From Schistocerca nitens (taxonomy: Eukaryota; Arthropoda; Insecta; Orthoptera; Acrididae): DNA of 64,000 nt. Position 1 is the stretch's first letter. Each line of letters begins with the position of its first letter. The stretch lies in NCBI RefSeq assembly GCF_023898315.1, contig NC_064614.1, positions 503,456,109 through 503,520,108 on the forward strand, read 5' to 3'. Shown here piece after piece: positions 21,365-33,386 of this stretch. A program made the translations under genes and the position numbers. The notes under the pieces are model-generated. The model saw only the letters and a list, made by a program, of their open reading frames with translations. It did no database searches and was not told where the DNA came from.

Positions 21365-21563
21365 AGCCGGCAGGTGTGGCCAAGAAGTTCTAGGCGCTAC
21401 AGTCTGGAACCGTGAGACCGCTACGGTCGCAGGTTCGATTCCTGCCTCGAGCATGGATGTGTGTGATGTCCTTAGGTTAGTTAGGTTTAAGTAGTTCTAA
21501 GTTCTAGGGGACTGATGACCATAGAAGTCAAGTCCCATAGTGCTCAGAGCCATTTGAACCAAA
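21365..21563 (+). repeat. tRNA-headed SINE, family A, full length
   Basis: The head has a B box in gcaggttcgattcctgcc. The body reads gatgtccttaggttagttagg and ends agagccatttgaacca. An 8-bp target duplication, gcattagg, lies at 21357-21364 and 21564-21571. The same family recurs at 37890 (reverse, truncated) and 44574. Confidence 0.9.
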
Positions 21564-21571
21564 GCATTAGG

Positions 21572-23723
21572 TGATGGCAGCCCTTCGTGTGGCTTTGCCG
21601 ACAGGTAACAGGTGGTAGGAAGCACTAGCTTTCTGCTGCCACAAACATGACATTATGTCCTGCTGTGATGGTGCTACAGATTGACAAGGGATTAACATAC
21701 TGCGAAAAAACCCCAACCTAACACGTATACCACAAATACAAACTATAAAAGATGCATCCGCTAGCAGCTCCAAGCAAATGCACTGCGCTAGAAAGGAGTA
21801 ACACCTTTACTACTCTTTGCTGGAACCATCACGACTGCACATCTGCTTCCCACAGTGTCTCGAAGGCTTGTGCCCAGGCCTATGGATGACTAGTAAGCGA
21901 TCCAAGAGTCCCCAGGTGACATCGGTGGGAACTACTGATAGGTGAGCAGATCTGGTGTGGGAGCACTGCCCGCCACTTTCCATAGACATACAAATTACGA
22001 GAATTTCTGTAGAAAACTATTTTGTACAGATCTAAAAACATATCAGTCATATTGCAATATCTTCACGTGTATAGACAGACGTAAGCGAAATTAAGTAATA
22101 AAATTTCAAGAACATTAACCATGTATCAGGGGTCTCGTATGAAGAGACGTTTCAGAATGATGGTACACTTATTCATGCAGTGCCCATAATCCATGTGGTC
22201 ACGACAACAGCCAAACTCATATTGAGCAGTAGTTTACTATTCACCCATCAATGGAGCGCCTCGAGCGTTTCCACCTGGACAGTCAAGCGACCCCAGACCA
22301 GAAGCTGGCCTTTTCTTATATATTTGATACCTAGGAATCCACCTACATTCAACCTGTCGACCAAGGTATCCCAAATACTTCAATCTGATTAGATTGCGCC
22401 AAATTGCTACTGCTGGTGTGGAAGCACTGTCTGACAATTTATGCAGACTGCCAAATTAGGAGTGTTTCAGCGGAAAATAATTTTTTACAGGACGAAAAAC
22501 ATATTGCAGTCGTATTTCACAGACATTTAAAGCCTGAAAAAGTGGTCTGCAGATCATGAAATACAGACACTATCGCTAATTACACTGCTCTGCTACTGTC
22601 GTGCAAAACTTGAATTTTTCGGTGTGAAACCGACCTCCAAGCAGGCTTTATCACCACAAACGATTGTACCACTATACCATATAGTTGTGGTGGACATAAT
22701 TTATGTACTTCACCATACAAAACTATCACTTCTGCATCCTGCATATAGCTGTCGACCACCAGACAATCACAGATATACTGCGATGACACACAGACCTCTG
22801 CCAAGCGCCCCACATGTCAAGAGGTCATGTCCCAGGAAATCACCCACATATTTATCAGTTTAATAATAATTAAATATTACGATCGCAGTACCAATCTGAT
22901 GACATTCAACAATTAGAAAAGTATAGGAAATACCTCCTACTGACGATCCACTCCATGTAAATCTGTGTCTCCTTATGACTGGATATAATTTTCCACATAC
23001 TCCTTACGGGTATCCACGCAATGAAATCGGAATTTCGCCAGACTGGTCTATACCTCCCTTACTAACAGGAACAGTCATTTTCTCCATACGTGGAAGAATA
23101 CTGTCGACAGTAACGTTACATTGCAAAAACATAACATTCCTGACACTGGCGTGACTATCATTTAGAGGTGTATAGCCTCCGAAAAATTATGCTATGTCCA
23201 CACTCACCACAGCTGGGTGTCGTTCCGCTTCCCAGTAGCAAAACCCTTGCGCCACATCGTCGTTATCACCCATTTGTCAAACGATAAAGGGCTTAGTTAC
23301 ATAAAAAAGCCCTCACTTCTTTTATTTATGTTATGTACGTTCTGTCCAGATAGCTGGCGTTTGTCAGAACGTGTAGAATTGATTCCCCCAGCCAAGTCAA
23401 AGAGCCTTCTCTCGCAATCCTATCACGTTCCATCAGCACTGCTCCATTAGTTAGTAGGCTGACTAGACAGAGAGCTATCACAAAGACGAAAGTAGCACGC
23501 AAACGTACAGGAGGAAACTCGCAACCATACAGAGCATACGCGGACTGCAGAAAGAAATTCAGAAGCATAATACCTACGATTCTTCGATATTGAATGACCT
23601 CCTTCAAATATCACTCTGTACATGTCATAATCTCCTTAATCGTTTTCCTATAATTACCATGCCAGAAATACGACAGTGTAATGGTGTCCGAGTCTTCGTT
23701 GACAGCACAGCCCCCCCCCACCC

Positions 23724-23763
<40 letters not shown>

Positions 23764-24898
23764 ATCGATTATATGTGATAATCCCATTAATTATACATGT
23801 ATTGGTCCACTGGAGCACGTAGCGAGTGATCGAAGTCGCTTCCACGGACCTGTGTACAGTTTCGTCGCCTATTCTGGAGGAGGACCATATCGACTGCCAG
23901 TCACAAGAAGAGGGTTCATGTTTTGTTGTTTCATAAGCATTTTGATACACTGTTACTTGTTGCAAAACATCGAAGCACTGTATGTCTACATAGCCATACA
24001 TTTTCTTTTTCTACCATGACTTCAAGGTCTGTGTCAGGTGCTAAATTGACATTAACACATTTCGATCCACTGGCTCTCAAAGAAAAATGGACATCATTTG
24101 GTGCAAACTGTGCTGCTCTCGCAACACACAGGATGGTTGAAATAAAAGACAGAGGCTATGTTTATTATTGACAAAAATGTGGAAGATATCGCAGTGTATG
24201 GAAACAGGAAGAGTTTGTGGTATTGTTGAGCTTTTCCAAACAGCTATCCGAAGGTGATGACCGCTAAATGTAATCTCATCTTCCGCACTAAAGTGTAGCA
24301 GATGTCTCGGTTCTGTTTTCGAAGAGACCCAGAGAATTGATTTCTCATATTGGTGGTGCATAGTGCACCCAAGTATGTGATCGCTGTTTTGGTGTCCTAG
24401 GCGGTAGTCACCCTGACCCACAAATCTTTGGACACTGCCTCTTCTATTTTTAAGACTTACAATGCAGAGCTCCATATGAACAAGGGGAATTCTGCAGGAC
24501 TTAAGCCTATAGAACATGGATAGTGTGCACCAGTTGTCAATCCCACCGGTGGAGGAATGGAATGATTTCCACACGCCCATATGAGAATGTAAGTATCCTC
24601 ATGCATCCGCATTTTTTGTCGTATTTTCATAATTTTAAAAACTTTCAATTTTCGTACTTTTACCAGGTTTTCCGTAATTTCAACGCATTTAACTCAATTA
24701 CTCGATGTGCAAACCACCACTTCCGACAAGTTGTCACGTCAACAATATGTCTCATCGCCTCGATCTTGTGATGCTATCAGCCAATGACCTTGTAGCACAG
24801 TTCTCAATTTCTTTAGCATTGATAACCCCACCCCCCTTTACTCTGCGAGGGACGTGTACATGTGTACATACTGCGAACCCATGCTACATTACCTACAT
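21572..24898. other. Unassigned interior of the 8.6-kb insertion
   Basis: No confident gene. A 93-codon minus frame at 23326-23607 has a hydrophobic stretch and a 167-codon minus frame at 24077-24580 is open, but neither matches a family I can defend. A poly-C/(CT)n tract sits at 23709-23760. Confidence 0.4.
23709..23760. repeat. Poly-C followed by (CT)n microsatellite
   Basis: A C-run interrupted by single A bases, then about 14 CT units. It causes Pro-rich and Ser/Leu-repeat translations. Confidence 0.95.
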
Positions 24899-24914
24899 CA
24901 CTGTTTCTTAGTGA

Positions 24915-25194
24915 CCGAGTGAGGTGGCGCAGTGGTTAGCACACTGGACTCGCATTCGGGAGGACGACAGTTAAATCCCGTCTCCAGCCATCCTGATTTA
25001 GGTTTTCCGTGATTTCCCTAAAATCGTTTCAGGCAAATGCCGGGATAGTTCCTTTGAAAGGGCACGGCCGATTTCCTTCCCAATCCTTCCCTAACCCGAG
25101 CTTGCGCTCCGTCTCTAATGACCTCGTTGTCGACGGGACTTTAAACACTAACCACCACCACCACCACCACCACCACCACCACCACCACCAACAC
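24915..25194 (+). repeat. tRNA-headed SINE, family F, with (CCA)n tail
   Basis: The head has A-box-like gaggtggcgcagtggttagc and a degenerate B box. The body contains ttccgtgatttccctaaaat and gacctcgttgtcgacggga, and it ends in about 15 CCA/ACC units. A perfect 16-bp target duplication, cactgtttcttagtga, lies at 24899-24914 and 25195-25210. This is recent enough to have kept the duplication intact. A relative lies at 48030. Confidence 0.93.
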
Positions 25195-25210
25195 CACTGT
25201 TTCTTAGTGA

Positions 25211-26194
25211 AGGAAGCAGCCATCAGTAGAGAGGAGGAGCAAAAACTATGTTCCTTAGCTGAAAAACTGTACAAAGTAGCTAAGATTTTATTACGATTTG
25301 TCTCTCCCCGTGTGTGGATGGGAGTCAAAAAGTATTCCCCCATTCGTAGGATAAAGTCAGAGATTCTTCCCTCTATTATGAAACTAGCTACCCATTCGTT
25401 GAACCTGTTGGCTAAGGACCGTGAACAAAACTCTAGATGGCCTCTCTAAGCATATTGTAACTTTTCCCCTGCCTTTATCAAATCCTCTCCACGACATTGT
25501 CTCTGACTTAATTTGGAACTGATCGGAAGTAGGAGGGCACTATAGCCGCTAAATTCTACATCTCGTGAAGGACAGGAGGAGACGAGTTCCATGTAGTCAA
25601 TACATATCGACATTTTACTATTGCAGAGAGTATAACATGTGTTCGAAACTTCTATTGACCGATGCTAGTGATATAGACCGGTATACTCATGCCAGTACTG
25701 TAACAGGGGTCCTTCAAAGACTGGTGTATAGCAGATAAGAGACTGATATATTTGAGAGTATGGTGGTGATACAACAGTCGACTAAGAGTAAGAACAAACG
25801 TAAGATCTAACGTAAGATGCATAACGGAGTTCCAGGCCGAGGGAGTTCGAAACATTTTACATAAATCACCTGTGCCATCAATTCTATAAAATTATTGTAG
25901 TGTTTGGAGTCCATGCGAAGAAGGTACTGGGAACAGAGAAATGATCGTGGAACATAAGCACACACTCCTAAGGCTACATGTTACTGCACTAAGGCATGCT
26001 ATATGCTAAAGCAGTGTTGTTTAAGATATATTAGTCACGTGGAGTGAAACGCTGTTCATGCTTCAATGCAGGAAATATATTTTAAACACACTATGGTGAT
26101 AAACTTTAAGATGATAAAACTACAACCCTGTAACCAAAAGGAGAAGAAACATAGATTCTCTGTGAACCATGTACTATATATCTTTCTGGAGGTA
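25211..26194. other. Unassigned interior of the 8.6-kb insertion
   Basis: No recognisable gene, repeat or motif between the SINE and the mariner relic. Confidence 0.5.
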
Positions 26195-26196
26195 TA

Positions 26197-26965
26197 CAGG
26201 GTGTTACTGAAAGGTACGGCCAAAATTTTAGGAAACATTCCTCACACACAAAGAAAGAAAATATGTTATGTGGACATGTGTCCGGAAACGCTTACTTTCC
26301 ATGTTAGAGCTCATATTATTACTTCTCTTCAAATCACATCAATCATGGAATGGAAACACACAGCAACAGAATGTACCAGCGTGACTTCAAACACTTTGTT
26401 ACAGGAAATGTTCAAAATGTACTCTGTTAGCGAGGATACATGCATCCACCCTCCGTCGCATGGAATCCCCGATGCGCTGATGCAGCCCTGGAGAATGCCG
26501 TATTGTATCACAGCCGTCCACAATACGAGCACGAAGAGTCTCTACATTTGGTACCGGGGTTGCGTAGTCAAGAGCTTTCAAATGCCCCCATAAATGAAAG
26601 TCAAGAGGGTTGAGGTCAGGAGGACGTGGAGGCCATGGAATTGGTCCGCCTCTACCAATCCATCGGTCACTGAATCCGTTGTTGAGAAGCGTACGAACAC
26701 TTCGACTGAAATGTGCAGGAGCTCCATCGTGCATGAACCACATGTTGTGTCGTACTTTTAAAGGCACATGTACTAGCAGCACAGGTAGAGTATCCCGTAT
26801 GAAATCATGATAACGTGCTCCATTGAGCGTAGGTGGACGAAACTAAAATGAGCTCTAGCATGGAAATTAAGCGTTTCCGGACACATGTCCACATGAGATC
26901 TCTTCTTTATTTGTGTGTGAGGAATGTTTCCTGAAAGTTTGGCCGTACCTTTTTGTAACACCCTG
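26197..26965 (-). mobile_element. Internally deleted mariner-like element with ~120-bp inverted repeats
   Basis: Starts cagggtgttactgaaagg and ends tttttgtaacaccctg, flanked by TA (26195-26196 and 26966-26967). The inverted match continues about 120 bases inward (ggtacggccaaa, ggaaacattcctcacacaca, gtggacatgtgtccggaaacg). At 769 bases it is too short for a full element. Only the C-terminal half of the transposase remains, so this is a non-autonomous derivative. Confidence 0.9.
26399..26782 (-). pseudogene. C-terminal half of a mariner-like transposase
   Basis: 127 codons on the minus strand. MWFMHDGAPAHFSRSVR contains the second catalytic Asp block, and IPWPPRPPDLNPLDFHLWGHLK the third. It ends VHFEHFL. 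The DNA-binding region and the first catalytic Asp are absent. The frame is open, so loss is by deletion rather than by scattered mutation. The ATG at 26782 is incidental. Confidence 0.88.
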
Positions 26966-26967
26966 TA

Positions 26968-28524
26968 TAGCGCCCACTCTTCACATCTGATAACAGTTGG
27001 GAAATTGTGCTACGCTCGCATCAGTCCTATAAAACGATCGTCAGCAATGGAAAATGCATTAAACAGCGACATCTTATGAGGAAACAGACAATTGCATAGC
27101 AACAATGTTTGGCATGTCAAATTACACTCCATCCTGCTCCAACTCCGTGAACAGAACACAGTATCTCCCACACTCGGCATCTGTCAAGCAAATGTATACA
27201 CAGGTATTTCACTATCTCACAAATCCCTGTCACTAACTTTGGATCACGGCAGTTATGAAACCGCAGACTAGGTGTATGGCCAGGATGTGGCAGAGGAATT
27301 GCGTATCTCACATAAATCTTGGATTGTCTAGAGGAGGGTGCCAAAATAGGTTTTCAGCCGATTTGGAAGACATGATTCATCACACATGTATCGGAGGTCA
27401 TCTGCTGACTGCGCTATGAGGGGGTTTCCTGTTAACAGTTGCCAGTAGATAGCGCTCTAAGTCACACATAGAACACGCAATTGTATATGAGTCGAATGCA
27501 GATTACACCACTCAACTGATACCAATCAGTGATAATGACCTGCCACAACATCTCCCTCTCTCTAGAATGTATCGTCGGTCTACATCTTAACAGCCCCTTT
27601 CAACTGATTACTCCATCTACTTCCTATCATCCTTTAACACAGATAGTCGTCAATTTAGGAGCAGACGGTTTTATTTTCGAGGAAAGCATCAGATACAGCA
27701 ATCAACTTGTATGTGTCGCTATTACCTTAAGAGACACACAGCAGAGTATTGTTCAGAACCACGCAGCGACTGTTCTTAAGGTATTTGTTAGCTGCCACTA
27801 GATGGTTGTGATTGGTAGAGAGAACAGAGGAGCACATTGTAAATACTGTTTGTTAGAGTTCAAAAAACGTAAACAATCCTGTACAGAGTCAAACGTGGGA
27901 TCTATTTTGTAGTTGTACATTGCACCCTCAAAAGCTTGTAATATAACACTCTTCAGCTGAGGACACTTTATGAAATTCTATAATGTGCCTGCCTATAACT
28001 CTGGGGTCACACCTGGTCTTTTGATCCAACATGTAAAAATTTATTACTCTACATTTGGTGGTCATCCACGTTAAGCAGTCGTCCAGCCATCTTATCGCTG
28101 TCCACGAAAAACGTCTGTTTCCTTGTTTCTCGGTGCTTCCCCGTCAACTTTGTACTTTATTTCTCTTAATCTCACATGCTCGTTCCCATGTACAAGAATT
28201 TTCCTGCACCAAGCAGACATGTAAGTACTCCAACAATTTCCCCGCGTTTTTGCGTATTCTTCCTCAATTTATATGTATTTTCGGTCAATTTTTGTAGTTT
28301 TACCGATACTTCTGCTAAGGTGATTATGACATAACTTCCTGCCACGTATCGTGAAATTACTTGTAAATGTAGGAGTACAGTTATCGACAACAGCGCAAGT
28401 ACGCTGTTTTCCTGCATGTCTCTGTGCCTATATCAGTTTCATTTGGGGCAATCAGAACATATTCCGAACCTATCGACGTTAATTTCGTGACAGTATTTCT
28501 CACGCGATCGTAAAAAAACTATCT
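26968..28524. other. Unassigned interior of the 8.6-kb insertion
   Basis: AT-leaning sequence with open frames below 95 codons and none recognised. Confidence 0.5.
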
Positions 28525-29073
28525 ATTTAATTACTTCTTTTCGACGTATTTTACAAAATCTGCGCCTTCAGAACCACCAGAGAATGATGAACAAGAGAGA
28601 ACCAACCCCTGAGAATTGAATTTTGTAAATAAACAGTACTTCCTTTGCTATGTAATTGAATTTCCTCTTCAGCACAGACTGAGACACCTCCCCACCAGTT
28701 TCCAGGTAGGGTAGCGGAGGGGAGGGGGGTAGAGTGTGGGTGGGGAGCGCTGAGGTATTTCCTAGAGGTGGAGAGGTTATTTAATTTGTCTATTAATAAA
28801 CTGATCAATTAACTTCAGATCAAAAGTGTTAGTGTCGGCGAGGAGGAGGGGTGAGGGGTTGGTTGGGGAAAGAGGAAGGGAAGAGGAAATGTTAGAGATT
28901 TCCCAGGACAGACTATCCCTAGGGGTCGTAAATCTACCCCAAGGGGATCATAAATCATTTAACAGAACAATAAGGATAGGGGAGAGGGTCTTAAATCTGT
29001 CAAGTTTTCCCCTGTATGTTTGCCCCTGAATATATACAACCTGCACTAACAAAATGCACTGATCTCCACTTCT
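28525..29073. repeat. Right arm of the long inverted repeat
   Basis: G-rich on the plus strand (ggaggggaggggggtagag and gaggaggaggggtgagggg), the complement of the C-rich left arm. It borders the middle LINE piece at 29074. Confidence 0.75.
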
Positions 29074-29373
29074 ACTGTAACTTCTCTGACAGGAAATCAT
29101 GAATCTAGTCACATAACTAAAATGATATTCCAATAATCAAGCAATTTGATTACAAGCTGCTAGTGAGGTACTGTATCAAAAGCATTCTGGAAATCTAGAA
29201 ATACGGAATCAACCTGAAATCCCTTGCCAACAGCATTCAACACTTCGTGTGGTTAAAAGGCTAGTTGTTTTTCACAATAGTGATGTTTTCTAAATCCATG
29301 TTGACTGTGTGTCAATAGCCCCATTCTCTTCGAAGTAATTCCAAATGTTTGAAAGCAATATTTGTGTATTCTG
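29074..29373 (-). pseudogene. CR1/Jockey-like LINE, middle piece
   Basis: Minus-strand reverse transcriptase palm region readable in pieces: LLTHSQHGFRKHHYCEKQLAF, and in other frames GFQVDSVFLDFQNAFD-like and LLDYWNI-like words. It lies between the finger region at 35283-35835 and the FADD piece at 19557-20510, as expected if all three are one copy. It is bounded on the left by the 8.6-kb insertion and on the right by the RTE element. Confidence 0.75.
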
Positions 29374-32300
29374 CCCCCCAAGAACCACGGACCTTGCCGT
29401 TGGTGGGGAGGCTTGCGTGCCTCAGCGATACAGATAGCCGTACCGTAGGTGCAACCACATAGGAGGGGTATCTGTTGAGAGGCCAGACAAACGTATGGTT
29501 CCTGAAGAGGGGCAGCAGCCTTTTCAGTAGTTGCAGGAGCAACAGTCTGGACGATTGACTGATCTGGCCTTGTAACATTAACCAAAACGGCCTTGCTGTG
29601 CTGGTACTGCGACCGGCTGAAAGCAAGGGGAAACTACAGCCGTAATTTTTCCCGAGGGCATGCAGCTTTACTGTGTGATTAAATGATGATGATGGCGTCC
29701 TCTTAGGTAAAATATTCCGGAGGTAAAATATTCCCCATTCGGATCTCCGGGCGGGGACTACTCAGGAGGACGTCGTTATGAAGAGAAAGAAAACTGGCGT
29801 TCTACGGATCGGAGCGTGGAATGTCACATCCCTTAATCGGGCAGGTAGGTTAGAAAATTTAAAAAGGGAAATGGATAGGTTGAAGTTAGATATAGTGGGA
29901 ATTAGTGAAGTTCGGTGGCAGGAGGAACAAGACTTCTGGTCAGGGTTATAAATACAAAGTCAAATAGGGGTAATGCAGGAGTCGGTTTAATAATGAATAG
30001 AAAAATAGGAGTTCGGCTAAGCTACTACAAGCAGCATATGAACGCATTATTGTGGCCAAGATAGACACGAAGCTCACACCTACTACAGTAGTACAAGTTT
30101 ATATGCCAACTAGCTCTGCAGATGATAAAGAAATTGAAGAAATGTAGAAATAAAAGACATTATTCAGGTAGTGAAGGGAGACGAAAATTTAATAGTCATG
30201 GGTGACTGGAATTCGGTAGTATGAAAAGGGAAAGAAGGAAACGTAGTAGGTGAATATCGATTTGGGCTAAGAAATGAAAGAGGAAGCCGCCTGATAGAAT
30301 TTTGCACAGAGTGCAACTTAATCATGGCTAACACTTGGTTCAAGAATCATAAAAGAAGGTTGTATACATGGAAAAAGCCTGGAGATACTGACAGGTTTCA
30401 GATAGATTATATAATGGTAAGACAGAGATTTAGGAACCAGGTTTTAAATTGTAAGACATTTCCAGGGGCAGATGTGGACTCTGACCACAATCTGTTGGTT
30501 ATGAACTGTAGATTAAAACTGAAGAAACTGCAAAGAGGTGGCAATTTAAGGAGATGGGACCTGAATAAACTGACTAAACCGGAGGTTGTACTGAGTTTCA
30601 GGGAGAGCATAAGGGAACAATTGACAGGAATGGGGGAAAGAAATACGGTAGAAGAAGAATGGGTAGCTTTGAGAGATGAAGTAGTGAAGGCAGCAGAGGA
30701 TCTTGCAGGTAAAAAGTTGAGGGCTAGTAGAAATCCTTGGGTAACAGAAGAAATATTGAATTTAATCGATGAAAGGAGAAAATATAAAAATTCAGTAAAT
30801 GAAGCAGGCAAAAAGGAATACAAACGTCTCAAAAATGAGATCGACAGGAAGTGCAAAATGGCTAAGCCGGGATGGCTAGAGGACAAATGTAAGGATGTAG
30901 AGGCTTATCTCGCTAGGGGTAAGATAGATAATGCCTACAGGAAAATTAAAGAGACGTTTGTAGAAAAGAGAACCACTTGTATGAATATCAAGAGCTCAGA
31001 TGGAAACCCAGTTCTAAGCAAAGAAGGGAAAGTAGAAAGGTGGAAGGAGTATATAGAGGGTCTATACAAGGGCGATGTTCTTGAGGACAATATTATCGAA
31101 ATGGAAGAGGATGTAGATCAAGATAAAATAGGAGATATGATACTGCGTGAAGAGTTTGAGAGAGCACTCAAAGACCTAAGTCGAAACAAGACCCCAGGAG
31201 TAGACAACATTCAATTAGAACTACTGACAGCCTTGGGACAGCCAGTCCTGACAAAACTCTACCATCTGGTGAGCAAGATGTATTGAGACAGGCGAAATAC
31301 CCTCAGACTTCAAGAAGAATATAATAATTCCAATCCCAAAGAAAGCAGGTGTTGACAGATGTGAAAATTACCGAACTATCAGTTTAATAAGTCACAGCTG
31401 CAAAATACTAACGCGAATTGTTTACAGACGAATGGAAAAACTGGTAGAAGCGGACCTCGGGGAAGATCAGTTTAGATTCCGTAGAAATGTTGGAACACGT
31501 GAGGCAATACTAACCTTACGACTTATCTTAGAAGAAAGATTAAGAAAAGGCAAACCTACGTTTCTAGCATTTGTAGACTTAGAGAAAGCTTTTGACAATG
31601 TTGACTGGAATACTCTCTTTCAAATTCTGAAGGTGGCAGGGCTAAAATACAGGGAGCGAAAGGCTATTTACAATTCGTACAGAAACCAGATGGCAGTTAC
31701 AAGAGTCGAGGGGCATGAAAGGGAAGCAGTGGTTGGGAAGGGAGCGAGACAGGGTTGTAGCCTATCCCTGACGTTATTCAATCTGTATATTGAGCAAGCA
31801 GTGAAGGAAACAAAAGAAGAATTTGGAGTAGGTATTAAAATCCATGGAGAAGAAATAAAAACTTTAAGGTTCGCCGATGACATTGTAATTCTGTCAGAGA
31901 TAGGAAAGGACTTGGAAGAGCAGTGGAACGGAATGGATAGTGTCTTTAAAGGAGAACATAAGATGAACATCAACAAAAGCAAAACGAGGATAATGGAATG
32001 TAGTCGAATTAAGTCGGGTGATGCTGAGGGTATTAGATTAGGAAATGAGACACTTTAAGTAGTAAATGAGTTTTGCTATTTGGGGAGCAAAATAACTGAT
32101 GATGGTCGAAGGAGAGAGTATATAAAATGTAGACAGGCAATGACTAGGAAAGCGTTTCTGAAGAAGAGAAATTTGTTAACATCGAGTATAGATTTAAGTG
32201 TCAGGAAGTCGTTTCTAAAAATATTTGTATGAAGTGTAGCCATGTATGGAAGTGAAACATGGACGATAAATAGTTTGGACAAGAAGAGAATAGAAACTTT

Positions 32301-32652
32301 CGAAATGTGGTGCTACAGAAGAATGCTGAAGATTATATGGGTAGATCGCATAACTAATGAAGTATTGAATAGAATTGGGGAGAGGAGAAGTTTATGCACA
32401 ACTTGACTAGAAGAAGGGATCGATTGGTAGGACATGTTCTGAGGCATCAAGGGATCACCAATTTAGGATTGGAGGGCAGCGTGGAGGGTAAAAATCGTAG
32501 AGGGAGACCAAGAGATGAATACACTAAACAGGTTCAGAAGGATGTATGTTGCAGTAGGTACTGGGAGATGAAGCAGCTTGCACAGGATAAAGTAGCATGG
32601 AGAGCTGCATCAAACCAGTCTCAGGACTGAAGACTACAACAACAACAACAAC
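29374..32652 (+). mobile_element. RTE-clade LINE, near full length
   Basis: The 5' region begins cccccaagaaccacggacc and includes a hairpin-forming gaggcttgcgtgcctc. The coding part starts at ATG 29778 and ends in SNQSQD near 32628. The 3' end is a short CAA repeat (aacaacaacaacaaca), typical of this family. Domain order and sequence resemble BovB/RTE elements: AP-endonuclease, then reverse transcriptase, then an AWRAA C-terminus. It inserted where the CR1-like LINE was already present. Confidence 0.9.
29778..32628 (+). pseudogene. RTE endonuclease/reverse transcriptase, several frame breaks
   Basis: Readable blocks: 29778-29951 is the endonuclease start (IGAWNVTSLNRAGRLENL, LDIVGISEVRW). 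30324-31286 holds the rest of the endonuclease (TWFKNHKRRLYTWKKPG, QIDYIM, the catalytic SDHNLL) and the linker, up to NKTPGVDNIQLELL. 31432-32058 is the reverse transcriptase (FLAFVDLEKAFD with the first catalytic Asp, ARQGCSLSLTLFNLY, LRFADDIVIL with the catalytic DD). 32394-32630 is the C-terminus (RRGRPRDEYTKQ, DKVAWRAASNQSQD). A stop ends the first block after DFWSGL, and at least four further stops or shifts occur, so the copy is dead although catalytic residues remain. The ATG at 29778 was chosen because the AP-endonuclease motif follows at once. Confidence 0.9.
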
Positions 32653-33386
32653 ATCGATGTTAAGGTAACTTGCCAGTGAACGGCTGGAAAAACAGTAAGA
32701 ATTTTCATAAAATTTATGAGTGTCCAACTACATAATGTGTACTTTGAATACAAAGAAATTTTACGATAATCAAAATGTTATAAGAATGAAGATTTTGGTA
32801 TAAGAATAATCAGGTTAGCTTTGATATAAACTTTACTATATAAAAATTTATGTCGTTCAGTAATTTAAAATTTTTCCTGCCAGTCTATGTTTGTAGTCCA
32901 TTAACTTAATAACTACTTTTCTTAGATGCTTAAAACTTTGTGCACACATTTATGACATTGTTATCTAAAAATTACACTACAAACAAAAGATTTCAACCAA
33001 TAGTTTTATACTATTATATTTTAAATTAGGTAATCAAAATTAAGTTAATTTTTTATGTTTAATAAGGGTATATTTTTCCTTCTGGTTATAGTAAACTGGT
33101 GTGTGTAGTCTACTTTTCTCGAAATGGTAGCCTGAAATATCACAAATTTCAGACCTCTAGCTGAAATAGTTTATTTTATGCAAAGAACATGTCAGAAAAT
33201 TTGATTCTTGGGGAAATTCAGTTTAAAGGTACATTTCAACTGTTACTCACCTCTGTTGTTCTTAAAACCCTCCAGTTGATAAATATTCTTGGTTTGTGTG
33301 TTCATCTTCTCTCTTCCTTTTCTTGCTCCTCTTTGCTATTCTCGCCTCTTTCGTTGCCCCTAGAACCAATTTTTTGCCTTCAGCCA
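32653..33386. other. Unassigned AT-rich flank
   Basis: Sequence between the RTE tail and the Mutator-like gene. It may be the 3' non-coding end of that element, but no terminal inverted repeat was found. Confidence 0.45.

Larger units (their letters stand above)
20511..29073. mobile_element. 8.6-kb insertion bounded by ~540-bp inverted repeats, class unresolved
   Basis: 20511-21055 and 28525-29073 are inverted copies of each other. Shared words in order from the ends are cattttgttaatgc / cattttgttagtgc, ttcaggggcaa, tattgttctgtt, ctcagtctgtgct, attcagttacatag / attcaattacatag, ttcatcattctct-like and gaagtaattaaatag. The flanks belong to one CR1-like LINE copy and meet at the same point of that LINE (aACTGTGA at 20504-20510, tACTGTAA at 29074-29080). 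This gives a likely 6-8-base target duplication and defines an insertion. The interior has two SINEs, a mariner relic and about 6.5 kb of unrecognised DNA; no transposase is identified. Arm divergence suggests age. Confidence 0.7.

Noticed and set aside
23326-23607. Possible exon of an ionotropic-receptor-like membrane protein (minus)
   Set aside because: It has a hydrophobic stretch and a vaguely receptor-like order, but no pore or ligand-binding motif, no splice context and only 93 codons.
24077-24580. 167-codon minus-strand frame inside the 8.6-kb insertion
   Set aside because: No motif recognised; without a search I cannot separate it from a chance open frame.
25147-25189. His-rich protein from the (CCA)n tract
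   Set aside because: The repeat is the tail of a SINE with a target duplication right after it.
20511-29073. Assigning the 8.6-kb insertion to the Maverick class
   Set aside because: Long inverted repeats and a short duplication would fit, but no characteristic gene is recognisable inside and the exact duplication length is ambiguous.
29374-29450. HDV-like ribozyme at the 5' end of the RTE element
   Set aside because: A hairpin is clear but the nested pseudoknot pairings could not be assigned by eye, so it is listed only as a check.
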